Positions 43,320 through 52,644 of a stretch of 64,000 nucleotides of DNA are shown in pieces; positions within the stretch are counted from its first letter, which is position 1, and each line of letters opens with the position of its first letter. The position numbers and the translations under genes were made by a program. The DNA comes from Mucilaginibacter_A sp041088075. Lineage in GTDB: Bacteria; Bacteroidota; Bacteroidia; Sphingobacteriales; Sphingobacteriaceae. The stretch spans positions 124,001-188,000 of the forward strand of contig NZ_JBGCVY010000037.1 of NCBI RefSeq assembly GCF_041088075.1. Reading direction: 5' to 3'. The notes below the pieces were generated by a model. It worked only from the letters and a program-made list of their open reading frames with translations, did no database searches and was not told the origin of the DNA.

Positions 43320-44723
43320 ATGAAACCATTTTTAGACGAAAACTTTTTGCTGCAATCGCCAACCGCGCAGAAGTTATACTACGATTTCGCTGAAAAACTG
43401 CCAATTATTGATTACCACAACCATTTGCCGCCTGACCAGGTTGCCGGGAACGTCAACTTTAAAAATTTAACGCAGGTTTGGCTGTACGGCGATCATTATA
43501 AATGGCGCGCAATGCGAACAAACGGCATCAACGAGGATTACATCACCGGCAGCAAAAGCGATTTCGAGAAGTTTGAAAAATGGGCCGAAACCGTGCCTTA
43601 CACCATGCGCAACCCGCTTTACCACTGGACGCATTTAGAATTGCAGCGGTATTTCGGCATCCACGATTTATTGTCGGTAAAAACAGCATCTGCCATTTAT
43701 GATGAAGCTACCGCCAAACTGCAAACACCGGAATATTCGGTGCAGGGATTGTTGCAAAAGATGAACGTGGAAACGATTTGCACCACCGATGACCCGCTGG
43801 ATAATTTAGCTTTCCATCAGCAATTAAAACAGGAAGGCGGTTCGGTTAAAATGCTGCCTGCGTTTCGTCCGGATAAAGCCATGAACCCGGATGATTTGGA
43901 GGTTTTGAACGCTTACATGGACAAACTGGAAACGGTTGCCAATGTTTCCATTCAAGATTATGACGCGTATTTATCAGCTTTAAAAAAACGCCACGATTAC
44001 TTTGCAACAAACGGCTGCTCCGTTTCCGATCATGGTTTGGAACAGGTTTATGCCGAGAATTATACGGAAGAAGAAATCCGAAACATTTTCCAAAAAATAC
44101 GTGCTAAAAGAAGCATCAGTCAGGAAGAAAACCTCAAATTCAAATCGGCCTTGCTTTTTCAGTTTGCGGTTTGGGACCACGAAAAAGGCTGGGTGCAGCA
44201 ATATCATTTGGGCGCTTTGCGGAACAACAACGCACGGATGCTGAAACAGTTAGGGCCGGATACCGGCTGGGATTCGATTGGCGATTTTAGTCAGGGACGG
44301 CAGCTCTCTAAATTCCTAAACCGTTTGGATTCGGAAAACCGTTTGGCAAAAACCATCATTTATAACTTAAATCCGTCTGATAACGAATTGATGGCAACCA
44401 TGATTGGCAATTACAACGACGGTTCTGTTGCCGGAAAAGTGCAGTTTGGTTCGGCCTGGTGGTTTTTGGACCAGAAAGACGGCATGACCAAGCAGATCAA
44501 CGCGCTATCCAACATGGGTTTGCTGAGCAAATTTGTGGGTATGTTGACAGATTCGCGCAGCTTTTTATCTTTCCCACGGCACGAATATTTCCGGAGGTTG
44601 TTGTGCAATTTATTTGGCGAAGATGTGGAAAACGGCGAATTGCCAAACGATCTGGAATGGATTGGCAAAATCGTTTCCGACATTTGCTACTACAACGCCA
44701 AAAACTACTTCAACTTTAAATAA
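43320..44723 (+). CDS. uxaC: Glucuronate/galacturonate isomerase
   Basis: A 467-residue uronate isomerase of the amidohydrolase superfamily, first step of hexuronate breakdown. IIDYHNHLPPDQVAGN (about residues 31-46) carries the HxH metal pair. CTTDDPLDN (about 158-166), PAFRPDKAMN, SDHGLE and LTDSRSFLSFPRHEYFRR also fit the family. The stop overlaps the kdgK start by one base. An exact 12-mer (44105) encodes KRSI and a variant (43678) KTAS. Confidence 0.95.
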   Translation: MKPFLDENFLLQSPTAQKLYYDFAEKLPIIDYHNHLPPDQVAGNVNFKNLTQVWLYGDHYKWRAMRTNGINEDYITGSKSDFEKFEKWAETVPYTMRNPLYHWTHLELQRYFGIHDLLSVKTASAIYDEATAKLQTPEYSVQGLLQKMNVETICTTDDPLDNLAFHQQLKQEGGSVKMLPAFRPDKAMNPDDLEVLNAYMDKLETVANVSIQDYDAYLSALKKRHDYFATNGCSVSDHGLEQVYAENYTEEEIRNIFQKIRAKRSISQEENLKFKSALLFQFAVWDHEKGWVQQYHLGALRNNNARMLKQLGPDTGWDSIGDFSQGRQLSKFLNRLDSENRLAKTIIYNLNPSDNELMATMIGNYNDGSVAGKVQFGSAWWFLDQKDGMTKQINALSNMGLLSKFVGMLTDSRSFLSFPRHEYFRRLLCNLFGEDVENGELPNDLEWIGKIVSDICYYNAKNYFNFK

Positions 44724-45736
44724 TGGGCAAAATATTAAGTTTTGGCGAGTTGCTGCTTCGGATTTGCCCCGATATAGAAGGCAATTGGCTCAAAGAAAAT
44801 TCACTTCCTTTTTATGTTGGCGGTGCCGAATTAAATGTGGCTACGGCTTTAGCGCTTTGGAATTTGCCTTCCGCTTATCTTACGGCTTTGCCGGAAAATA
44901 TGTTGTCGGAGCAAATCGTCAAATATCTGCAAGAAAAAAAAGTTGATACTTCTTCTATAATTTTTCAAGGAAACCGGATCGGAACTTATTATCTCCCGAA
45001 AGGAAAAGACCTGAAAAATGCCGGTGTAATTTATGACCGTAACTATTCGTCTTTTTCAGAACTTCAACCCAAAACCATTGATTGGGATGCTGTTTTTAGC
45101 GGTGTTTCCTGGTTTCATTTTAGTGCAATTTGTCCGGCCATTAATCAAAATATAGCGGAGGTTTGTGAAGAGGCTTTAAAGGCTGCTTCCGAAAAAAATA
45201 TTTTTATTTCTTTGGATTTGAACTACCGCGCCAAATTGTGGAAGTACGGCAAGCAGCCCATCGAAATTATGCCAAAACTGGCGCTATATTGCGATTTGAT
45301 TATGGGCAATATTTGGGCGGCCAACCAAATGCTGGGAACGGATTTAGATCAGCATTTATTGGAAGCCGAAACCAAAGAAAACTATTTGGAACATGCCGCC
45401 AAAACTTCCGAAGCGGTTTTGAAAGCTTATCCAAAATGTAAATATGTGGCCAATACGTTTCGTTTTGGCGAGATCGGGATTGAATATTATACTACTGTTT
45501 TTACCGATGGAAAATTGGAAGTGTCGGAGGAATATAAAGCCGAAAAAATTATAGACAAAGTGGGCAGCGGCGATTGTTTTATGGCGGGCTTGATTTATGG
45601 TTTGTACAAAAAACTACCGGTAAAAGAAGCATTGGAGTTTGCAACCGCAGCGGCATACGGCAAATTATTCATCGAAAGCGACGCCACGAATATGACGGTA
45701 GAAGCAGTAAAAAGAACGATCAAAAATGGGCAGTAA
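44723..45736 (+). CDS. kdgK: 2-keto-3-deoxygluconate kinase (PfkB family)
   Basis: A 337-residue ribokinase-fold enzyme phosphorylating KDG to KDPG. GGAELNVATALALW near residues 32-45 is the substrate-binding N-terminal motif, and DKVGSGDCFMAGLIYGL near 275-291 the C-terminal ATP/anion-hole motif with catalytic Asp. It overlaps uxaC by one base and the aldolase gene by 11, so expression is coupled. An exact 12-mer (45621) encodes VKEAL. Confidence 0.92.
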   Translation: MGKILSFGELLLRICPDIEGNWLKENSLPFYVGGAELNVATALALWNLPSAYLTALPENMLSEQIVKYLQEKKVDTSSIIFQGNRIGTYYLPKGKDLKNAGVIYDRNYSSFSELQPKTIDWDAVFSGVSWFHFSAICPAINQNIAEVCEEALKAASEKNIFISLDLNYRAKLWKYGKQPIEIMPKLALYCDLIMGNIWAANQMLGTDLDQHLLEAETKENYLEHAAKTSEAVLKAYPKCKYVANTFRFGEIGIEYYTTVFTDGKLEVSEEYKAEKIIDKVGSGDCFMAGLIYGLYKKLPVKEALEFATAAAYGKLFIESDATNMTVEAVKRTIKNGQ

Positions 45737-46394
45737 AAAAGAGCATTCGTTAAACCAAATATTAGAACAAGGCACTTTGCCGTTGTTTTTTTATAAAGAT
45801 GCGGAAGTAAGTTTGGAGATCACCAAAACGATTTACAAAGCCGGTGTCCGCGTGTTTGAATATACTAACCGCGGGCCGGAAGCTTTGGAAAATTTCAAGC
45901 TGCTGCGGAAGCTGGCCAACGAGGAAATGCCCGATCTGGAACTGGGCATCGGCACAATTAAGTCGGTAAAAGAAGCACAGGATTTTTTGGCGGCCGGGGC
46001 AGATTTTTTGGTTAGCCCGATTGTAAACCCAAAAGTTGGCCAAATGGCTTTGGAAGCCGATATGCTTTGGATCCCGGGCTGTATGACGCCGACTGAAATC
46101 TTTACCGCGCAGGAAAACCAGGCCGCTTTGATCAAGCTTTTCCCAGCAAATATTTTGGGCGAAGCTTTTTTAACTTCAATCAAAGAACTGTTTCCCGGCC
46201 AGCTTTTTATCCCAACCGGAGGCGTAGAACTGACCAAAGAAAATATCAGCGGCTGGTTTAAGGCCGGTGTAAGCGCCGTTGGTTTGGGTAGCAAGCTCAT
46301 CAGCAAAAAAGTAATGGAAGAAAAACTTTATGACGAGCTTTTTTATGCCACAAAAGAAGCACACGAATTGGTAAAAAACTGTCGGTCAATCTAA
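45726..46394 (+). CDS. eda: KDPG/KHG aldolase
   Basis: A 222-residue class I aldolase splitting KDPG to pyruvate and glyceraldehyde-3-phosphate. ELGIGTIKSVKEAQDFLAAG (about residues 76-95) and FLVSPIVNP are present, and the Schiff-base Lys lies in LIKLFPANILG near residue 137. PTGGVELTKENISGW binds phosphate. It overlaps kdgK by 11 bases and is 6 bases from the transporter gene. Confidence 0.94.
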   Translation: MGSKKEHSLNQILEQGTLPLFFYKDAEVSLEITKTIYKAGVRVFEYTNRGPEALENFKLLRKLANEEMPDLELGIGTIKSVKEAQDFLAAGADFLVSPIVNPKVGQMALEADMLWIPGCMTPTEIFTAQENQAALIKLFPANILGEAFLTSIKELFPGQLFIPTGGVELTKENISGWFKAGVSAVGLGSKLISKKVMEEKLYDELFYATKEAHELVKNCRSI

Positions 46395-46400
46395 AATAAA

Positions 46401-47771
46401 ATGGACAAAAAAATAGGTAATTACAGATGGACGATCTGCGCATTGTTGTTTTTTGCCACCACCATCAATTATTTAGACCGACAGGTTTTGAGCCTGCTTT
46501 CGGGCAAACTTGAAGCAGAATTTGGCTGGACAAATACCGATTATGCCAATATTACGGCTGCGTTTCAGTTTATTTATGCCATCTCCATGCTTTTTGCCGG
46601 CCGATTGATTGATAAGCTGGGCACAAAATGGGGCTACGCGCTTGCCATTATCATTTGGTCTTTTGGCGCTATTTTACATGCCAAAGCTATCCCGATCGGA
46701 GGTGCCATAACTTCTGTTTTTGCATTGGTTGGCATTACGGGTTTGTCGGTGTCTGTAGTTGGGTTTATTTTTTCGAGGGCGGTTTTAGGCTTTGGCGAAT
46801 CCGGGAATTTTCCGGCGGCAATTAAAGCAACGGCCGAGTATTTTCCCAAGCAGGAACGATCATTTGCCACCGGCATTTTTAATTCGGGTGCTAACGTTGG
46901 TGCTATTTTGGCACCGGCAACCGTGCCTTACATTGCCGCGGCCTGGGGCTGGGAAACTGCTTTTTTAATTATTGGGGCAGCAGGTTTTTTATGGCTGGTT
47001 TTCTGGTTTATTTTTTACGATAAGCCCGAGCAGCAAAAACGTTTATCCAAAAACGAACTGGAGTACATTTTACTCGATCCGGATGAAAAAGTAATCGTTC
47101 CAAGCGAATCTGAAACCGAAGCGAAAAAAGTTTCGTGGTTTAAGCTGTTCGGCTACAAACAAACCTGGGCGTTTACCATCGGCAAGTTCATGACGGACGG
47201 CGTTTGGTGGTTTTTCCTGTTCTGGCTGCCTTCATATCTGAAAGCACAATACGGCATGGAAGGCACGTCTATTTCTTTTCCTTTGTTTGTTTTGTACAGC
47301 ATGACCATGATTGGAAGCATTGGCGGCGGCTGGTTTCCGGCATATTACTTAAAAAAAGGGTACAATGCCTACGAAGGCCGCATGAAAGCCATGATGCTGA
47401 TCGCCTTGTTTCCGTTGGTGATTTTGCTGGCCCAGCCGTTTGGGCATTATACGTATTGGGTGCCGGTGGTTTTAATCGGGATCGGCGCCTCAGCGCACCA
47501 AGCCTGGTCTGCCAATATTTTTACCACCGTTTCTGATATGTTTCCTAAAAAAGCCATCGGCTCGATCATCGGTATCGGTGGCATGGCCGGCGGAATTGGC
47601 GGCGTGATCGTATCAAAAGTTGGCGGTGCGCTGTTTGATCATTATAAAGCTTTAGGCCATATCCAAACCGGTTATACCATCATGTTTACGTATTGCGCTA
47701 TTGCTTATATTATTGCCTGGGCGATTATGAAAACGCTGGTGCCGAAGTTTAGGCCAATCACAAATATTTAA
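46401..47771 (+). CDS. MFS hexuronate transporter (ExuT-like)
   Basis: A 456-residue, 12-helix major-facilitator protein of the anion:cation symporter group. NYLDRQVLSLLSGKLE near residues 22-37 and SRAVLGFGESGNFPAAIKA (about 125-143) are typical of ExuT/GudP-like uronate carriers. Its place in the uxa operon supports import of galacturonate or glucuronate. Confidence 0.9.
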   Translation: MDKKIGNYRWTICALLFFATTINYLDRQVLSLLSGKLEAEFGWTNTDYANITAAFQFIYAISMLFAGRLIDKLGTKWGYALAIIIWSFGAILHAKAIPIGGAITSVFALVGITGLSVSVVGFIFSRAVLGFGESGNFPAAIKATAEYFPKQERSFATGIFNSGANVGAILAPATVPYIAAAWGWETAFLIIGAAGFLWLVFWFIFYDKPEQQKRLSKNELEYILLDPDEKVIVPSESETEAKKVSWFKLFGYKQTWAFTIGKFMTDGVWWFFLFWLPSYLKAQYGMEGTSISFPLFVLYSMTMIGSIGGGWFPAYYLKKGYNAYEGRMKAMMLIALFPLVILLAQPFGHYTYWVPVVLIGIGASAHQAWSANIFTTVSDMFPKKAIGSIIGIGGMAGGIGGVIVSKVGGALFDHYKALGHIQTGYTIMFTYCAIAYIIAWAIMKTLVPKFRPITNI

Positions 47772-47795
47772 AACACGGCACTGATTTTATCCTTA

Positions 47796-47807
47796 TAAAA
47801 GAAGCAT
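47796..47807 (-). repeat. Dispersed 12-mer copy, intergenic
   Basis: Exact minus copy preceded by GATTTTATCCTTA, between the transporter and aldehyde dehydrogenase genes. Confidence 0.85.
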
Positions 47808-47843
47808 CAGAAGATAGGTACGTTTAACATTAACACAAAGAAG

Positions 47844-49469
47844 ATGGGTTTTAAAGAACAGTTGGATGCTATTTTTGTAGAAGAAAGCCAAATACCGCAG
47901 GAATTTCTTTTACCGGGACAGATTATTCAGCGCGAATACCTCTCCAACGGAGAAATGAAAACTTGGAACGGCGAACTGAGCGAGGTTTCTTCGCCGGTTT
48001 GCATCCGTACGTCCGAAGGTTTAAAGCGAAAAGTGATCGGTGCTTTTCCGGTTTGCGGAACAAAAGAAGCCATGGAAGCCCTTGATGCCGCGATGTCCGC
48101 TTACGATAACGGACGCGGCGAATGGCCAACGATGTCTGTTGCCGACAGGATCACACGCGTAGAACAGTTCACCTTTAAAATGGTGGCACAAAAAGATTTG
48201 GTAGTGAAGCTGATCATGTGGGAAATTGGCAAGCCTTACGCAGAATCAGTAAAGGAGTTTGACCGAACGGTTGAATATATTAACGCTACTATTGATGCTT
48301 TAAAAGATATGGACCGCCAGTCTTCCCGTTTTGAAATTGAGCAGGGCATTGTGGCGCAAATCCGTCGAAGTTCTCTGGGCGTTGTTTTGTGTATGGGCCC
48401 GTTTAATTATCCTTTGAACGAAACTTTTACCACGCTGATTCCGGCTTTAATAATGGGCAACACGCTGTTGTTCAAACCGCCAAAACATGGCACGTTATTG
48501 TTTTGTCCGCTGTTAAAAGCGTTTCAGGAATGTTTTCCAAAAGGCGTGGTCAATACCATTTATGGCCGCGGTGCTGATATTGTTCCGCCGTTGATGCAAT
48601 CCGGGAATATTAATGTTTTAACGCTCATCGGTTCCAGCAAAGTGGCCAACGAATTGAAAAAGCAGCACCCTAAAGTAAACCGTTTGCGTGCTATTTTAGG
48701 TTTAGATGCCAAGAACGCGGCCATCGTTACCAAAAATGCCGACATCAAATTAGCCGTTAGCGAAACAGTTTTAGGCGCGCTTTCTTTTAACGGACAACGT
48801 TGCACCGCGTTAAAAATCGTTTTGGTGCATGAAGAAATTGCAGATGAATTTCTAAAGGAATTATCTGCAGCAGTTGCCAACCTTAAATTTGGAATGCCCT
48901 GGGAAAAAGGTGTGAACTTAACGCCGCTTCCCGAACCAGGTAAACCGGCTTATTTAAAAGCCTGTATTGATGATGCGATAGCAAACGGTGCCAAAGTAAT
49001 CAACCCAAACGGTGGCGAAAACGTGGCTTCTTTTGTTTATCCGGCCATTGTTTATCCGGTAAATGATAAAATGAAACTGTACCGCGAAGAACAGTTTGGC
49101 CCAATTATTCCCGTTGTCCCTTTTAAAAACATTGAAGAAACAATTGAATACCAGATCGAATCGCCGCATGGGCAGCAGGTAAGTATTTTTAGTAACGATG
49201 CCAGCGAAATAGCGGCTTTAATTGATCCTATGGTAAATGAAGTAAGTCGTGTAAATATCAACTGCCAGTGCCAGAGAGGCCCGGATATGTTCCCTTTTAC
49301 CGGCCGGAAAGACAGTGCCGAAGGAACACTTTCTGTGGTTGATGCCTTGCGTGCATTTTCGATCCGGTCTTTGGTTGCCACCAAATTAAATGACAATAAC
49401 AAAAAGCTGATCAATGAAATTGTGAACAATAACGAATCCAACTTTTTAAGCACGAAGTTTATTTTTTAG
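47844..49469 (+). CDS. NADP-dependent glyceraldehyde-3-phosphate dehydrogenase-like ALDH
   Basis: A 541-residue aldehyde dehydrogenase, longer than most. LGVVLCMGPFNYPLNETF (about 175-192), NTLLFKPPKHG, LIGSSKVANEL and the catalytic Cys in LSFNGQRCTALKIV near 313-326 match the GapN branch, which oxidises glyceraldehyde-3-phosphate directly to 3-phosphoglycerate. As last gene of the hexuronate operon it would take the triose phosphate released by the aldolase. The stop TAG lies in a motif tail. Confidence 0.82.
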   Translation: MGFKEQLDAIFVEESQIPQEFLLPGQIIQREYLSNGEMKTWNGELSEVSSPVCIRTSEGLKRKVIGAFPVCGTKEAMEALDAAMSAYDNGRGEWPTMSVADRITRVEQFTFKMVAQKDLVVKLIMWEIGKPYAESVKEFDRTVEYINATIDALKDMDRQSSRFEIEQGIVAQIRRSSLGVVLCMGPFNYPLNETFTTLIPALIMGNTLLFKPPKHGTLLFCPLLKAFQECFPKGVVNTIYGRGADIVPPLMQSGNINVLTLIGSSKVANELKKQHPKVNRLRAILGLDAKNAAIVTKNADIKLAVSETVLGALSFNGQRCTALKIVLVHEEIADEFLKELSAAVANLKFGMPWEKGVNLTPLPEPGKPAYLKACIDDAIANGAKVINPNGGENVASFVYPAIVYPVNDKMKLYREEQFGPIIPVVPFKNIEETIEYQIESPHGQQVSIFSNDASEIAALIDPMVNEVSRVNINCQCQRGPDMFPFTGRKDSAEGTLSVVDALRAFSIRSLVATKLNDNNKKLINEIVNNNESNFLSTKFIF

Positions 49470-49485
49470 GCGGTAAAAGAAGCAT
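49464..49485 (-). repeat. Dispersed motif whose tail holds the gapN-like stop
   Basis: Exact 12-mer 49474-49485 (minus) preceded by TTTTTAGGCGG; TAG at 49467-49469 ends the dehydrogenase gene. Confidence 0.9.
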
Positions 49486-49533
49486 TGAGGAAGTCGGGAA
49501 GTTAGGAAAGCCGGGAAGTCCGAAAGTTTTGTC

Positions 49534-49945
49534 ATTTCCGAACCCAAAGGGAGAAATCTTCTTTCAACAACAAAATTTTTTATGTGGTAAAAGAAGCATT
49601 GTCGGAAAGCCGGGCAGTTTTGTCATTTCGACAAAAGGGAGAAATCCTTTTTCAACAACAAAAATTGGGCGGTAAAAGAAGTATTGTATTAATTGCTTTG
49701 AAGAAGGTTTCTCCTTTGGTCGAAATGACAAAAACGGCTTAGTCATTTCAATTTAAAGCAAAAAACCTTTTTCCAGCAAACTAATTTTTATGTGGTAAAA
49801 GAAGCATTGTCGGAAAGCCGGGCAGTTTTGTCATTTCGACAAAAGGGAGAAATCCTCTTTCAACAACAAAAGTTGGGCGGTAAAAGAAGTATTGTATTAA
49901 TTGCTTTGAAGAAGATTTCTCCCGTTGGTCGAAATGACAGCAAGG
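49534..49945. repeat. Tandem 208-bp-spaced repeat block with four motif copies
   Basis: A unit starting TATGTGGTAAAAGAAGCATT is seen at 49581 and again at 49789. Each unit holds one exact 12-mer (49588, 49796), a GTCATTTCGACAAAAGGGAG arm, a variant motif TAAAAGAAGTAT (49673, 49881) and a GGTCGAAATGACA arm, so each can fold into a long hairpin. A further GTCATTTC arm begins near 49531. No coding gene is present in 49486-49963. Confidence 0.85.
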
Positions 49946-49963
49946 GTGAAACGGCAATAAAAC

Positions 49964-50578
49964 CTACCGTAGCCCCAACTTTCCGAAAAAATAAGGCACC
50001 ACTTCCGGATACAAAATAATGGTGATAAAAACACCATTCAGCGCGCCGTAAAAGTGCGCATCGTGGTTGATGGTATCGGCTTGCTGGCGCGAAGCATAAA
50101 CGCAATACACTAAATATAAAACGCCAAACAAAATGGCCGGGATCGGAATTGGCAGCGGCAGGATTATCATCTTCGTCATTGGATCAAACATAATAAAACT
50201 GAAAACTACGGCCGAAACCGCTCCTGATGCGCCTAAAGTCCGATACCAAAAATCGTTTTTGTGTTTCAAAACGGTTGGGATATCGCTTAAAACCAAACTT
50301 GCCAGGTACAAAACGGCAAACTGCCAATGGCCAATGATCCGCTCCAGATTAAAAGCAAAAAAGTAGTACGAAAGCATGTTGAATGCCAAGTGCATCCAGT
50401 CTTTATGGATCAAACCGCTGGTTAACAACGTGTAAACATTTTGTTTGCGGTAAACCTGGTAAGGGCTTAAAATCAACCTTTCATAAACCTGCGGGTTGGA
50501 AAAAGCCAGCAAACTGGTTAAAATGGTAACCACGAAAATAGCCGAAGCGACCGGCGTTATCAAAAAATATTCGAGCAT
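49964..50578 (-). CDS. Rhomboid-family intramembrane serine protease
   Basis: A 204-residue protein with six membrane helices. GLIHKDWMHLAFNMLSYYFF near residues 55-74 carries the HxxxN-type helix 2 motif, the nucleophile Ser is in LGASGAVSAVVF (about 115-126), and the His partner in NHDAHFYGALNG near 171-182. It cleaves membrane proteins within the bilayer. The gene begins one base after the M14 peptidase stop, so the two are coupled. Confidence 0.92.
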   Translation of the reverse strand: MLEYFLITPVASAIFVVTILTSLLAFSNPQVYERLILSPYQVYRKQNVYTLLTSGLIHKDWMHLAFNMLSYYFFAFNLERIIGHWQFAVLYLASLVLSDIPTVLKHKNDFWYRTLGASGAVSAVVFSFIMFDPMTKMIILPLPIPIPAILFGVLYLVYCVYASRQQADTINHDAHFYGALNGVFITIILYPEVVPYFFGKLGLR

Positions 50579-50579
50579 G

Positions 50580-52322
50580 TCAGTTTAAATTTAATTTAAC
50601 GGGAGCAATGATCCGGCCAACCGGGTAACGTAAATAAGTTGGCTCAAAGTAAGGGGAATTTTTGTAAACAAAGTTCAATTGCGCTTCTGCACTTTTTGCC
50701 AGTTCCGGGTTTTTGGCTTTTTCAGCTTCCAGTTGTTGCTTTAGTTCCGGGTTTTTCTTTAGCAACTCAGCCGCCACATCTTCAAAAACATAATCTGAAA
50801 AATGTTCTTTTTGGCCCAAAATCGAATCAAAAAAGTTCCAGGCAAAAAAAGAATCCACGCCTTGCGGCTCCAGCGTTTCCACAATGTAACGGTTCAAAGA
50901 TTGGTCGCAATAAACCACCACATCGCCCTGATAAAATTTAATGGATGCTTCTTTTACCGATACTTTTTCATTGTTGTGCAGATAATGGCCTTCAAACGGA
51001 CGGGCAGGCGTTTTGTAATCGGTAATCGAATAAGTTTGAACAGTTAAAGTCGTATCAGTTTTTAGGCGATGGGTTTTTACGCCGTTCCGTTCCATCAAAT
51101 CAATCACCTTTCCCCAAGCCTGCGGAATAATGTAAGCCAATGGTTTATTTGCAAAAACAGTGGGTTTATACGTATTGTAATAGCGGATTTTTTTGGTGAA
51201 AGGCTTGCTCCGGTCGTAATAAAGGCGCGGCAAACCGCTGACTTCACTTGGTTTGTAACCGGCCGTAAAACCTTTAAAAACAATGGTATCGAAATGGCTT
51301 TTGTCCAGTTCCCAATCCAAAGCAAATGTTTTTTGGGTTTTGGTTTCTTCATCCGCCTGCAACTTTATTTTGCTGATAAAAGAAGCATCGCGCTGCACAA
51401 TATTAATCAAATGCTGCATAAAATCATACGTAGAAACTACGCGCGGCGCAAAAGCTTTGAGCATGTGCGTTTCGGAAATGTAGCTGATGATGTTGTGTTG
51501 AGCCGTAAAACCGGAAGAATAACGCGGCGTTTCGATAAAAGCCACGATGCCCGAATCTGGCGTTGCACCTTCCGATTCTACGTAAGGCGTCATCTCGAAA
51601 CCGCTTCTTTTCATGCGTAAAAACAGTTCGGGCGTTAAGGTTTTGCTGGTGTAATCGGCCAGGATTGGGTTTTGCTTGTTGTGCTGCGTCTCGATCAGCG
51701 TCATCACGTACTGGTAATCGGCACCGTCGCTGGTATGGTTATCCAAAAAAACGTCAGGTTTCCAGGTGTTTAAAATCTGCATAAAAGCCAAAGCGTTTTT
51801 AGAATCAGCTTTGATAAAATCGCGGTTCAAATCCAGGTTACGGTAGTTGCCGCGGAAACCGTAAGCTTTCGGCCCGTTTTGACTAATGCGCGAAATGCCA
51901 CGGTTTAAACAACCATCAATATTGTAAACGGCAATCAAACAAATAACCACATTTGCAGGAAGCCGGTTCTTTTTCAGTAAATCCCGAACCAGCATCATAC
52001 TGGCATCAATGCCTTCCGGTTCGCCGGGATGGATGCCGTTGTTGATCAGGACAACGCGTTTGTTTTGCTTTTTGATGATGGCCGGATCAAAAATTTTATC
52101 TTTTGAAAGCACGATGAGTTGCAGCGGTTTGCCAATATCCGTTGTGCCGATGTTGTAAACTTTTAGCTGATCGTATTGCTGGTCTAAAGCCTGGTAATAA
52201 TTTACAATTTGCGGGTAAGTAGCAGTGCTGTTTTTCTGCGGGTCTTTTTCAAAAGGCGTGAGTTGTGCTTTTGAAGCGAATGTAATCAGCAGAAAAAAGA
52301 ATTGGAGCAGGAAAAATTTCAT
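50580..52322 (-). CDS. Exported M14-family zinc carboxypeptidase-like protein
   Basis: A 580-residue protein with a signal peptide (ending SKAQL). The zinc motif lies in NGIHPGEPEGIDASM near residues 93-107 (HxxE), followed by RNLDLNRDF and FLDNHTSDGADYQYV (third ligand His) and FIETPRYSSGF (possible general base). M14 enzymes trim C-terminal residues of peptides. In-frame 12-mers encode VKEAS (50945) and ASFI (51377). A direct repeat linked to the SDR/AraC insertion lies immediately upstream. Confidence 0.85.
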   Translation of the reverse strand: MKFFLLQFFFLLITFASKAQLTPFEKDPQKNSTATYPQIVNYYQALDQQYDQLKVYNIGTTDIGKPLQLIVLSKDKIFDPAIIKKQNKRVVLINNGIHPGEPEGIDASMMLVRDLLKKNRLPANVVICLIAVYNIDGCLNRGISRISQNGPKAYGFRGNYRNLDLNRDFIKADSKNALAFMQILNTWKPDVFLDNHTSDGADYQYVMTLIETQHNKQNPILADYTSKTLTPELFLRMKRSGFEMTPYVESEGATPDSGIVAFIETPRYSSGFTAQHNIISYISETHMLKAFAPRVVSTYDFMQHLINIVQRDASFISKIKLQADEETKTQKTFALDWELDKSHFDTIVFKGFTAGYKPSEVSGLPRLYYDRSKPFTKKIRYYNTYKPTVFANKPLAYIIPQAWGKVIDLMERNGVKTHRLKTDTTLTVQTYSITDYKTPARPFEGHYLHNNEKVSVKEASIKFYQGDVVVYCDQSLNRYIVETLEPQGVDSFFAWNFFDSILGQKEHFSDYVFEDVAAELLKKNPELKQQLEAEKAKNPELAKSAEAQLNFVYKNSPYFEPTYLRYPVGRIIAPVKLNLN

Positions 52323-52328
52323 GCCGAT

Positions 52329-52363
52329 AAGATAGAAAAAGAATCAGCAGGATGCTTCTTTTA
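52329..52363. repeat. Left copy of a 35-bp direct repeat flanking the SDR/AraC segment
   Basis: Identical over 35 bases to 54687-54721: it begins AAGATAGAAAAAGAATCAGC and ends in an exact dispersed 12-mer (52352-52363). Homology continues to the right into the mmcQ remnant. Confidence 0.9.
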
Positions 52364-52410
52364 TCGGCCTTTTTTTGGCGAGGCTTTTTATAATTAAGTA
52401 GGAAGAAGGT
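52364..52410 (-). pseudogene. Remnant of the 3' end of an mmcQ-like gene
   Basis: On the minus strand this matches the end of the mmcQ-like gene at 54719-54790 (codons for LIVKSLPKK) with base changes, a deletion of about 24 bases between two LPKK-coding repeats, and a frame shift. It marks the former junction of mmcQ with the M14 gene before the SDR/AraC segment entered. Confidence 0.7.
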
Positions 52411-52554
52411 ATAGTAAAAACGATTTTTGACCGACGACATCGAATTACACAAATACCTTTGTTTTAATGTATAGCAGAATTCCTTCTTTAAAAAAAATTT
52501 TATGTAGGTTAAATATTGATTATATCAAATACTTGAAAAGTAGATAATTCAACA

Positions 52555-52595
52555 TTTGGACTTTTCAACAAAACAATTTTGGACTTTTCAACAAA
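52555..52595 (+). promoter_or_regulatory. Two 18-bp direct repeats upstream of the SDR/AraC pair
   Basis: TTTGGACTTTTCAACAAA occurs at 52555-52572 and again at 52578-52595, a 23-base period close to two helical turns. This is the usual geometry of AraC-family binding sites, and the second gene of the unit is an AraC-type regulator. Confidence 0.55.
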
Positions 52596-52644
52596 GCTTT
52601 CTGTGGTTTTTACAAGCAACTTTGCATTATAAAAATTCAAGACA

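Noticed and set aside
49534..49945. Possible CRISPR-like array because of regularly spaced identical repeats
   Set aside because: Only two long units of about 150 bases, 208 bases apart, made of inverted-repeat arms; no short direct repeats with unique spacers and no cas genes.
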